From positions 310,001-374,000 of the forward strand of contig NW_026570226.1 in NCBI RefSeq assembly GCF_019649055.1: DNA of 64,000 nucleotides, in the 5' to 3' direction. Made by a program: the position numbers and the translations under genes. Shown here piece by piece: positions 36,825 through 53,372 of the stretch (position 1 is the first letter of the stretch; each line of letters opens with the position of its first letter). Source of the stretch: Paramacrobiotus metropolitanus. Taxonomy: Eukaryota; Tardigrada; Eutardigrada; Parachela; Macrobiotidae. The notes beneath the pieces are model-generated. The model was given only the letters and a program-made list of their open reading frames with translations, was not told the origin of the DNA and ran no database searches.

Positions 36825-39800
36825 ATGGCGGATGATCTGGATGACGGTGAGCCTATCGAAGGGCTTAGCTTTTGGGAGCCAGGCGGCTACAAACGGACAA
36901 CAAAGCGAATAGCCGACGGCTATCAGCTCTGCAATGATCTGGTTGAGATGGTTCAGGAGCGTTGTGAAATTGAAGCAAAGTATGCTGCATACATGAAAAA
37001 TTGGTCGAAAAAATGGAATGCGCAGATCGATAAAGGTTAGTCATGCTGGTCGGGCTTGCCGCTGTTGCTACAAGTTTCGGTATGTTCAGTCTGCAATTCT
37101 GGCAACACAGATTTCGCAGTTTATAAAATTATTAAATTTTTGTTTCAGAAAAATCGATACATAGTTGTAGTTTTCTGAGTTTACATGATACACATCGTGT
37201 TGCAAATTTTGTTCGTGTCAACCCTTTTTAAATCTTTTCAGCAAAACGATGTACTCGTACAGTCGTACTAAACTTCAAGTACCATAATAAACCAGACTGC
37301 ATACAAGTTACAAATATACCACTGACTTCTGTTTAATGTTTAATGGTTGATAATTTTCAGGCCCGGAATATGGATCGATGGTGGGCGCGTGGAAAGCGGT
37401 TTTAACTGCTGCTGATCGGGATGCGGACGAACATTTGAGTGTTAAAGAAAACCTTATTAATACTGTGCAGGCTGAGGTTAAACGCTGGCAGAAGGATAAC
37501 TTCCATAAAGGTATGATGTCCCTACATTTTAAGGAAAAGAAAGACATTGACGAGGAATTCAAAAAGGTATGGGGTGAGCTTGTGTGCTTGTAACTGTAAC
37601 TTCATCTGGAAGCTTACTTTTAGTTTTCGATCTGCAAATCCTGTAGTACATTTTTAGGCCCAAAAACCGTGGATCAAAAAACTGAAGATCGTTGAAAAAT
37701 ATAAGGCGGAATATCACAATATTTGCCAGAAGGAGCAATCGGCAATTGTTAGAGATAAGAACTCAAAGGGCGACCCGGCTATTTCCGAAGATCAGGTACT
37801 GAGAATGTGGAACCTAGGTTTTATCTACTAGATTGCTGAATTATTTTTTACAGCGCCAGAAAATTGCTGATGAAGTTGCAAAATTGAGCAATCTAAAGAT
37901 GAGCGCCAAAGCCAGTTACGAGGATGCTCTTCGCGATTTAAATAGCTACAATCCACGATATATGGAGGATATGAAGCAGGTGAACGAGTCTGATGTAATC
38001 GTACTTTATAGACAAACATCTCGAACTGTTGGATGCGTTTTACAGGTGTACAGTAAATGTCAAGATATGGAGAATCGCCGACTTGAGTTCTTCCGGGAAA
38101 GATTGCTGTCCATACATCATATAGTGGACTTGTCCAATGACATGCAGTAAGCAAATAACAGTCCTGCTTTGATAAACCTGTACAAATATGATATGGATGT
38201 TGATTCACTACGGTGATTTTGCTGTGTAATAAGTTTGTCTCGTATTTAAATCAAGAATTTGAATACTTAACTATGGCATTTATATTCTATTGTTTATTGT
38301 TTAACATTTTGGTTTGTCGCGATGATAGCACCTTTTTGTCGAATTCGAAATGATGTCAGTCAGCTTCATGCACCTTCATGGTGTCAGTCAGCTTCTTTTT
38401 TGTTCGAATAGATTGAAGCAGATTTTTGTGGATTACGTAATGGGAGTTGAAGCTGCAAATGCTAAAAACGATTTGAAATGGTGGGATATCCAGCGAGGCA
38501 CCGATATGCCTATGAATTGGCCCGAATTTGAAGTACGTACATTGTATTGATTGTAATAATTATAAGGGAGGTTGCTGTCAGTAAAGCCGTAAAAACATGT
38601 CCGAAGCAGCTAACTGTTTGCGGTTTTTTTAAAGGAATGGAGCCCGCGGTTGGCCGAAATTAGCAGCAAAAATCGTTTTGGTCTGAAAAATGGAGACTCT
38701 TCTACAATATCGGGAGGCACATTTAGAAAGAAACCTGAAGAATCCATGTCCACGACATCTGTCAGCCAGACAGCGTCGACGATCGGCACCGCTAGGCTGA
38801 ACGGTGATGCAGCTGTACAGCAACGCAGCATGACTGCGAGCCGTGAGAGCATAAATCGGCATTCCAACTCGAGGTAAACACTACGATTGAAGCTCTTTGC
38901 TGATCACAGCAGAAAATATGCATTAGCAATTTTTCTAATCGCTACTTGCTGCTAAGTTTAGCGGCTTTGAGCTGTTGGCGCATGATCGAGTTTAGACTAC
39001 CGGTGTAAGTCAGGGTGTGGCGTGGTATTTGGGTGTCTCGGACTCAATCCGGAAGTGTTCATTATCTTGGTGTACATTGGACGAGTATAGGGAATCTCTT
39101 ACTTCTACTAATCCGTTCGGCGATGAAGACGATGATGATCAAGATGGTGCCAGGCAGGCGCCTCAGAGAGAGGGGGGACAAGTTTCTAGAATTACTCCAG
39201 TGGCGCCGAGACGTGGGACCAAAACGAACCTGATTGAGAAGTATATTGCTCCTGTGGAATTCCGGCCTAGTAATCAAACGTAAGTTCTGAAATCCCCTTT
39301 CGATAAAATATCGCAAACACGATCGTATTACCGCCTGGATAACAACCGTTACTGTTATGGTTTGTTTTCAGATTACACCAAATACTCGAAAGAGAAAATG
39401 TGTCATCACCGGTTATGCCTGCAGCCGTAAGCTTCTCCAAGTTGACTGAGGAAACTCGCGCAGCAGAAGAATATAATCCTTTCGATGATGAGGACGATGC
39501 ACCGGAGCCCACCCCAGTGATTTCCCATTCAAAAGAAATTATGAATGCCAGCACGGAGAAAGAATATATAGCGGTGCTTTCAAAATGAATCCTGTAGATC
39601 GATCTGTTGCCTCCTTTTTCTTCGCTGCACAAACAAAATGTGTAACTTGCTCTGTGTTACGATGACATGTTATTTACATTTTGAGTGTGCCCTCGGTTGA
39701 CACAGTGTAGCGTTAAGATTGCTTTTGCTGGTATCGAATATATCGATCATGCGTGAACAGCATTCAAGGTGATTTTTTTCCCGGTGGCTTGCGCGGGATG

Positions 39801-40512
39801 GACTAACGCTTGTGTTCTTGCAGTTTCGAAGCTAACCCCTTTAATGAAGATTGGTCTGAATCCCCTGATGCCCTTGATGACCGTAGCAAACCTGGTGTTA
39901 AAGTGCGTGCATTGTATCCTTATGGGGGAGAGGAAGCCGATGAGTTGACTTTTCAAGAAGGTCTGTTATTAATAAATTTAAGAATCCTAGAGTTAATCCT
40001 AGAGTTAATAAGTTTTATATTTTTGGTTGGAAGTTCCTACACCAAGGAGTCGTGCAGATGTTACATCACTTACACAGTTACACTTAAGACATTAGTCCAT
40101 TAATATTAAATAGTACTCTGTCCGCGGTAAGGACAAAGATAAACATATCTGAGTTGGAGTTTGACAGTTGGTTACTTGGATGACCGATTCTTTACTTATT
40201 ATGAAAAATTATTATAGATGGCTAAAATACAAACAATTTTTTAAAGACAACATTCATTTGAATTTTTAAAGCTACTTTACGGTGTAATTCTCACAACGAT
40301 CGTGATAAATTGACAATTGTGATCGTTAAAATTGTAATTGCGAATAGATTTTTGCCTTCACTTGCCATGATTTGTAAGTATCAGTGGACTATTTTCTCTA
40401 CATAGGAGATGTGTTTGAAAAAATCGAAGAGCGGGATGAGCAGGGCTGGTGCAAAGGACGCAAAGATGGCCGTATCGGACTGTTCCCGGCAGACTATGTG
40501 GAAGCGATTTAA
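36825..40512 (+). CDS. PACSIN1: Syndapin/PACSIN, F-BAR and SH3 protein
   Basis: Syndapins bend membranes with an F-BAR domain and recruit dynamin and N-WASP through SH3 during endocytosis. The exons are 36825-37035, 37361-37566, 37658-37795, 37854-37979, 38046-38146, 38412-38532, 38635-38873, 39091-39279, an optional 39372-39588, 39824-39960 and 40406-40512. The F-BAR part reads [20 protein letters not shown], then [20 protein letters not shown] and [19 protein letters not shown]. Three NPF motifs (EH-domain ligands) lie in the linker, at 39111 (TNPFGDE), 39470 (YNPFDDE) and 39830 (ANPFNED). The SH3 is [26 protein letters not shown] and ends [11 protein letters not shown]. Skipping exon 39372-39588 joins 39279 to 39824 in phase, giving 524 residues with SH3; including it reaches a stop codon (39586-39588) after 515 residues without SH3. 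The choice among PACSIN1/2/3 cannot be made for an invertebrate single-copy gene. Confidence 0.95.
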
Positions 40513-41330
40513 TCGACTTCTCCATGGTTGTAAATGGCCGGTGGAATATCGGTTTATATGCTCAAAGAAAGATTTTTTGCCTTATTAATCGCTTTTCGAA
40601 CGCGTTAATCTTCCATTTTTGGATTCCGTACAGTAATGTTTCAGTTTGTCTTATATTTATATTTTTGGTAACGTCACGCTGGCTCAGCGTATAGGTTTCG
40701 GTATTTTTTCCATTCCATTATGATCCAGGTTGACACTTTGCAGATGGGAGAGTTTACGCTTTATAGGTTGGTTTTTGCTTTTTGGGTAAATCGGTGATAG
40801 TGTGTTTAGTGATTTTTCTTTTGCAAATTGCCAGCGATGCTTTTACCTGTTGTTAGAGAAGTGCTTAATGCTTGTGTTAAGTTGCACATGCTGGTTATGG
40901 CTCTAAGAGAAATTGAAGCAAGAGAAGATCGGGGAAGAGTAGTTCCTAGTTGTTCTACTGTAGGTAATAAATCGTTACCAGAGCGCTCAAATGTTCAAGA
41001 CATGCTTTCCGTGGAAAAACTTAATTTCCATACTAGCATTCACACGATATATTGTATACCCAGGGTTGGTATTTCTTGGTAGGTAACGGCTGCCCTTCGC
41101 CATAATTTACGGCCCCATTGCACAAGCATTTTCTGTTTTCCAGTTATTACAAGTTTTAATATAACAGAAGCAATAAGATCCAGACAAACATCGCGAAAAG
41201 TAAAAACACTCGCAAATCTAACTGATTTTCATTTCTTTCGTAATATCTTGTGTCAAGTGTTACCCAAAGTCAAGCAAACAGATTTCCACAGACGATAACC
41301 ACTTAGAGAGCAGCGGATTCGTCCACCACT
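40513..41330. other. PACSIN 3' untranslated region and spacer
   Basis: No convincing gene is present. AATAAA at 40964-40969 is a possible poly(A) signal for PACSIN. A short plus-strand frame at 40828-41082 has no recognisable features. Confidence 0.45.
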
Positions 41331-41963
41331 TCAATGCTGCTTACTAGACGGGGAACTCTTTACCTTGCTAATAGCTTGATCCAGCTCGTAGGACAATTCC
41401 TCCAACATAACCTTCCCCTCGGAGATCTTCAAAAATAACGGATCAACAGGCTGACGGCGAAGCTTCCGATGCGCTTTCTCAGTAGAGCTCTCGGAACTTG
41501 GCGTGCGCTCTTCACCCAACTGAACCGCCCACTGCGGATCGGAATGCTCTAGAATTCTCCGGTAGCGGTCCATTAAGAATGCATGCTTTTGACATAAAAG
41601 CTCCAGGTTCTGAAAGATTCCCTCGGGATTGGAGAACTTATCCCGCGGCAAGGACGGTGGCGAGACGGTCTCGCTCAGAATGGGCAACTGGCACTCGGCA
41701 TCGGAGATCTGGTTGTTCATTTCTTCTTTCCTCTGGCGCAGGCTTCTGATAGTGCTATTGGTTGATTCGCTCAGGAACAGTGTTCGCTTGTAGTCCTCGT
41801 TGAGATCGTCGAATCTGACAAAGAGTGCGTCAAGGGTCTCTTCTTCTTCAGTCAACGCCTTGGCTGTCTCCATTAGTTTCCGCTCGTTCTGCATCGCTTC
41901 TCGTTCCAACAAGTTGAAGATATCACGAATTTCCGTTATCCCAATATCGACAGGAAGATTTGC
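41331..41963 (-). CDS. Uncharacterised coiled-coil protein
   Basis: A single-exon frame of 210 residues starts at MANLPVDIGITEIRDIF. An in-frame methionine upstream at 41987 would add eight residues (MRFLLHAM). The region EREAMQNERKLMETAKALTEEEETLDALFVRFDDLNEDYK is strongly heptad-like, and a second helix follows (RSLRQRKEEMNNQI). The C-terminal third, around LEELSYELDQAISKVKSS, could form another short coiled coil. There is no signal peptide or membrane segment. I do not recognise the family; possible roles such as a centrosomal, trafficking or kinetochore adaptor would be guesses. Its length, acidic/basic helix pattern and isolated position between PACSIN and SPOP support a real gene, but no homologue confirms it. 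Confidence 0.6.
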   Translation of the reverse strand, partial: ANLPVDIGITEIRDIFNLLEREAMQNERKLMETAKALTEEEETLDALFVRFDDLNEDYKRTLFLSESTNSTIRSLRQRKEEMNNQISDAECQLPILSETVSPPSLPRDKFSNPEGIFQNLELLCQKHAFLMDRYRRILEHSDPQWAVQLGEERTPSSESSTEKAHRKLRRQPVDPLFLKISEGKVMLEELSYELDQAISKVKSSPSSKQH

Positions 41964-44015
41964 CATGGCGTGAAGCAGAAAACGCAAGACGAACCAATGA
42001 AATAAGCTGTAGACTGAGTGTAGAATACTGACTAGTGAGTAGTGAATGAGAGGTAAGAAAACTCACGCTTCACTTTTCAGGCTCCCCTTTGACATAAAAA
42101 AATCGTGGTTAATATTTTATATTATTTTATCACTAGTGCTCATAAGAATGATAAGATTCTACAAGATAACAAGAACTTCGAAAGTTACCATAAACAAAAA
42201 AAATTCTGAGTAGGAAACATAAAGGATCAGCCCATTTTATCCAAATCTGGCCATATCCGTATATTGCGATTTTACCAACAATTTTAATTAGATTACTAGA
42301 ATAACAAATCGTAAGAAACAGCTTGTAAAAACCTGCTGCGACACCTTGTCGGCGACACGACTGTTGGCTCAGGCTCACATAATTTATTGCTGTATACAAG
42401 TACTGTACTGATCGTGAAAATTATTTGATATGATTTTCAGTACAGTAAGTACAGTACTTTATTATGATAGAAAAATAGTGTGAGTTTTGTATACCGCCAA
42501 ATAAAAAAAGTAACAAGTACTGTACAATTGCATTGTACTGTACTTGTACATGTACAATACTGATGAATTTCTATAGAAGTATAAATAGAAGTATCTATAT
42601 TACTTATACAAATACTTAATAATTATAATATCGCGGAAATGCAGCATCTATCCTTGGCACGATGGACGGAGTGGATAGTTTAAATGAAGTTTTGCTGTTG
42701 TTAATAATATCACGTGTTCATTTTTCTTCCACCTGACCTGTACGTTGATTATTAATAAAGAACCAGGAATATAATATATTATTGTAGACAGTCTTCCCTT
42801 ACATTTGGTAGTATTGTACGTAATTATTAATTAGTGATTTTTATTTGCTTACTTACGTTTCTTGATTACCTATTTGTTTACTTACTTTTATAGATATCTA
42901 TAGTAACTTATCCCTCACTTTTATTACTCGTACGAGTATTATTGTTTGGAGCAGGTTTAGTACTATTGTCTTTACTTTTTTGTATTGGTCCACCGCTTCA
43001 ACCCCAAAAAAATCTCATTCAATGCGTTACAATTTACATAGTTTGTTAAGTACTTGTTAGAAGATAGCGGTAGGCCATAGGTGTATTCACTATATTGTAC
43101 GAATATCTATATAGATATTTTACGGAGCGGGGATACCCGCATGACTACGCTGTATTATACTATAAAAATTAATAATGCAACACAACAACATAAGTGTACA
43201 AGTACATGAGAATTAATCTAGTACGTATGGACATTTTGTTGATAGTGCGCCAGGATCGTCGTGCGGCTAATGGTAGCAGTTGATGTAGTTATGACGAATA
43301 TACTGCCATTATTTTTGGAATTTGAATGTATCCTATACGCTAAAATATCTTGAGTGCTATATGTCATGCGAAACCGCGCACAATGAGGTTTTATTACATA
43401 TTAATTTTTCCACAATGTACATAACAGTTAACATCAAACTGCAGGAGTGCCCATACAGCAACAATGGTCTCTTCTGCAGTCAAAATGGCACCGAGCACGT
43501 GACCCGCTATGCAAAAATCCGCAATCAAATAATGAAGGAACGTTCATGTCGAGAAACAAGAATCCAATTCAATGGAGGAATCCAACCGTATTCTAATAAA
43601 ACCAAACACATACACACACACACAAAACACTGTGAAAAAATTAGAAACGAACATTAGTTAAAATGACAGTGCGGAAACACACAAAATGCACTTCTTCCAT
43701 TACCACCACCGTTTCACCGAAATCACACCGATTTTCAAAAAAACAAAAATAAAACCCGAAAACTAAACGCAAATCAACGGTTTCCACCGAAGTGTCATTC
43801 ACGAATGAAGCGTCTTCCACAGCTACTTTTTTGTAGCAAACAGGAATAACTGCCAAGGCTGGGTGGGAGCGGGTTATCCGCAGGGCGGGGTGCTTTCCAT
43901 ATTTCGACAATGCCGTCAGATTTGGATGCGAAGTTGAGATCATTCCCGACCGATACATGACAGGAACAAAAAAGCATTGCTTGCAATAATCCGTGTAATA
44001 AATCCTCCCCTCGTC
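41964..44015. other. AT-rich spacer with many GTAC/TACTCGTA motifs
   Basis: No gene was found in these 2 kb. Between 42400 and 42560 the sequence is dense in GTAC-containing words (for example AGTACAGTAAGTACAGTAC). An overlapping pair of octamers forms the perfect palindrome TACTCGTACGAGTA at 42925-42938. The right end probably holds the 3' untranslated region of SPOP. Confidence 0.5.
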
Positions 44016-49620
<5,605 letters not shown>

Positions 49621-50666
49621 GCTCGACGAAGAGGAGGGTCGTTCCAGCGCCAGGATTAAAAAGGAAGGTTAATACGTCTAAAGTTAATTGTAATCCTCAA
49701 AATCCGAACGGGTCACCCTTATTACAGTTTGTCCTTCACTGCTGTCCTCAATCGCAAACAGCTCGATCGTGTGCGCGACAGCCGAATTTCTGCAAATTTG
49801 AACCAATCCACAATATGGATCATACCCCTTACTAGGGCATCAGAAAACCTTGGAACGAAATGGTGTAATGGTGTCTTCAAGAAGAAATCCTGCGACCAAC
49901 ATCACAACTTCAAAGGATGAGCAAATCCATTGCATAACGACATAACGTTGATGGCATACAACCCAAATTATAACATCGCATTGGTGTTACATGGGTCGGA
50001 TTGTCAGGATGATCATAACGTTCGCAGAAGAAAATGTCGAAGACGAAGAAGTGCTATTATAAATCCTGTGACCGTTTAACCTTGGTCAATAATCAGCCAG
50101 GATAACGGATAACCACACTTTTGCTGCTTATATGCAGGTTATATTATGTCACATTAGGTCTAGGAATCAAACTTCCACACAGCTTCCATACACCAAAACC
50201 ATCAGCAGTTTCAAATTCAGCACTCGTCGTACAGCAATACTTTCATATCACATCGATCTAAAAATAGCAATAAAAAGATGAAGATAGTTACATACGCAAA
50301 ATCTACTGCGGATAAAGAATAAGTTGATTTATCATAGTCCACAGGAGACTCAATTGTAAGTACAATAATAATACCTACACATAATACTGCAGAAAAATCA
50401 AGTGGAAATAAAACCCAACGTTTCCAGCGATCCATTCTGCTGCAGGAAATCGGCAGTGCTGCTAGACGACTTGATCACTTGAACAATTTATGTTGATTCC
50501 GCGCCCCTTTGAAAGAACCAATCGCCGACTAGACTCTGATGTGCGAACGGTGCGATATGCGCTGTGGTGCACGGTGTGCTACTGTTAAACTTTTGATACG
50601 TACTAGTGCAGCCGTCTCGTACACTGTACAGCACTGTACTGAAAAAGGTTCAAATTTTTAATACTA

Positions 50667-50700
<34 letters not shown>

Positions 50701-51389
50701 TATAACAATAATAATAATAATAATAATAATTGTTCAAATTTTGAAACTTTTTTGCTTTGACAATAATAATTATTATTATCACAATTACAAAGCATTTTTT
50801 ACGGCAGTCAAAAGGTAAGACAGTGAGAAAAGTGCTTTTTGACTTAGCTCAATTAAAGTTTCGCATATCTATATTTGACACAGGTAGAAGTACTATCGTT
50901 GATACTGAAGTTTTTATTCTATTTTTTTATGTGAATAAATAATTTTTTGAGAAACTAAACGCGAAAGCCAAGTGCCAAGTCTATTTTACTTACGAGTTAA
51001 GTACGAGTACCGTGAGCGACTGTGGCGCCCCTCTGTGAAAGCAGAGCCATGGCTTTGCCTTGCCTTAGAGGCTCGGTACTCAAATAAGTTGCTAAAAATT
51101 ATTGCTTATAAAATATCAGGAAATGTCGAAATGAGAAACGCGGATTCGATTGCATTTCTTATTGTTTATGCTGAAATTTAAATGAACAAATTCACTTCTC
51201 AGAAGTGACTTCTGTCATTCTGTTTGGTGTTTGGTATTTATTCTTATTAGAGTTACAGTAGTTGTTGATTTGAATTCGAACAGGGATATTTGTTTCGGGA
51301 AACGTCTAACAATTCAAAGCGAATTGTTCTACCGTGGGGCCTGTGATTTTGTGATTTGTCCTGATTATTAAAGGAGCTGCGAATACAAC
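49621..51389. other. Divergent promoter region between SPOP and SKP1
   Basis: The two genes are transcribed away from each other from this 1.8-kb interval, which has no convincing gene. It contains a TAA/ATT microsatellite and one TACGAGTA octamer at 51002-51009. A plus-strand frame at 49506-49835 is antisense to SPOP exon 1 and is not considered coding. Confidence 0.6.
50667..50731. repeat. (TAA)n microsatellite
   Basis: Two blocks of TAA/AAT triplets, about ten and eight units, are separated by TTATAAC. Similar short TTCAAATTTT words flank the array on each side. Confidence 0.95.
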
Positions 51390-52762
51390 ATGCCTGAACA
51401 AAAAGTGCGACTGCAGAGCAATGACGGGGAAACTTTCGACGTGGATTTGGAAGTTGTCAAAGTACGCTGCAGTGAAGTGTTAATTAATTGTGTCCCATGA
51501 GACTGATTGGCCTGTTAATGTCTGATTAACTGTAACTTAAAAGCGCCGCGATTAAGGTAGACTGGTGATTTCGTTATGCAGTTCAGCAGTACTATTTTCT
51601 TTATAGCTATCGGGAACAATAAAAAATATGTTGGAAGATTTGGGTCTGGCGGATGAAGGACATAATCAGAGCGAAGACGAGGTGGTTCCACTCCCGATGG
51701 TCACAGGAGCCATTCTGAAAAAGGTGGGAGAGTACTGAGTACTCAGACCGTACTCAAAGCTGTAGGGAGCTTCAGGTTGGGAGTTGGGGTTAGGTTGAGT
51801 ATTACTGGAACTTTTAAACAGTTTTATGTTATTTTACAAGGTGCTGGCATGGGCTGAATATCATAAGAACGATCCTTTGGCCACCCGCGAAAGTGATGAC
51901 GATACGAGTAAACGCACCGATGACATCGTTCAGTGGGACAGTGAATTCTTGAAAGTCGATCAGGGTATGTGTGCTACTTTGCTGAAGTATGTTTCTCACC
52001 GTAATAACCGTGCAGATTGTTAGATTGGGTAATAATATTTTTATTTTCGGTTTTGATATTTAGTACTATACACTGTGTTTTGTGTAATAATTATTTTTTG
52101 GTGTAAATGAATTTATCTACGTGACGTCGTCTTTGACTTACAGGTATCGCTTTTTTCGTGAACATGTACGTATCTATGATAGTAATAAGTTAGGTATGAA
52201 CATTTACTACAGAATCCGGAGAGGTAATATACTCTAGCTGATGCTTGCTTCTACAAGTTTTTAAATTTGAAGTTGCTTTTTCTAGAGCAGCACTTTGTTC
52301 TTTTTGTTCTGCTGTTTTTATATTTTTAAGTATTTTTAGGCACTTTATTTGAACTCATTCTGGCGGCAAATTACCTGGATATGAAGGTATGTACCTCGAA
52401 TTAATTACGCATGTTCGAATCATGTGGAATCATTATGCATTCGAATCAGTAGTTTTTCATCTAGACAGACGTGCAGAAGCGTGGGCCTAGTTTAGTAAAG
52501 TAAACTGGGGTTGATACATTTCTCTCTGGAACGTTTTTAGCGGAAATAAATTTCCCTGCTTGTTAAGACTAACTGTAATTTTTCATTCTTGTAGGGATTG
52601 CTCGACGTTTGCTGCAAAACCGTGGCCAACATGATTAAAGGGAAAAGTCCAGAGGAAATCCGACGCACATTCAACATCAAAAACGATTTTACTCCTGAAG
52701 AGGAAGAAGCTGTACGTAAAGAAAATGAATGGTGTGAAGATCGGGATGCATCGACGCGCTGA
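51390..52762 (+). CDS. SKP1: SKP1, SCF ubiquitin-ligase adaptor
   Basis: SKP1 bridges CUL1 and F-box proteins in SCF ubiquitin ligases. Five exons, 51390-51461, 51607-51723, 51841-51964, 52340-52386 and 52595-52762, join in phase to 175 residues. The protein begins [19 protein letters not shown] and continues [65 protein letters not shown] and [20 protein letters not shown], closely following human SKP1 through the POZ-like fold and the F-box-binding helices. The C-terminus is [15 protein letters not shown], six residues beyond the usual RKENQWCEEK end. The insertion-prone acidic loop is [17 protein letters not shown] at 53331-53336 would give a long 3' untranslated region of about 570 bases. 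SKP1 is head-to-head with SPOP. Confidence 0.97.
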
Positions 52763-53330
52763 TTTCTGTCGTACGCTGGTTTGCTGAACTTCGGATGATT
52801 TTGTCTGACGATCTGATATCCACACCATACATCCATGTCGGCCAGAATTTTGTTTAATACTGTATTCAACAAATTCGATTTGCTGTTTTGCGAACTGTGA
52901 GAGGGGTTTTGTCAGTTTGGCCGGAAGACTTATTATTGCACAGGCCATTCTCGAACAAACCTATGACTATTTCTCGAACACCTATAACTATTTCATTAAT
53001 TAATAATTACTAGTACCTAAGTTTCCATTTTACCCGTGTATGGATAATCTTTTGCTGTTTATTTCATAATACTAAATTTGTTATAATGTTTAGCATTTGA
53101 ATGACGGTAAATAACTTCGCTTCGACGGACAGAATCATGTGGGTTTCGTCCCTTACTTTTGTGATTTGATGTTGTAAATAATTGCTAATCGCACGCGTGA
53201 ATTATTGCTGTCGAATGTATTCTGCTTGAGTGCTCGGAATAAGGAATTCATCAACTTTACCTCTGAATTACTAGCAGCATATTTGCAAGTTATATTCTAC
53301 TGGAAAGGTTGTGCGCAACATCATGAATTT

Positions 53331-53336
53331 AATAAA
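53331..53336 (+). other. Candidate poly(A) signal of SKP1
   Basis: AATAAA lies about 570 bases after the SKP1 stop codon and just before the convergent UGT stop codon at 53373. It is the last canonical signal in the gap. Confidence 0.4.
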
Positions 53337-53372
53337 AGGCCGTAATCTATAAACTGTCGTGTATCTGCAAGC

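Noticed and set aside
40828-41082. Short plus-strand frame after PACSIN
   Set aside because: It lacks a recognisable domain and lies in the probable 3' untranslated region.
50667-50731. TAA microsatellite considered as the A/T-rich tail of a retroposon
   Set aside because: No retroposon body or target duplication adjoins it, so it is treated as a simple repeat.
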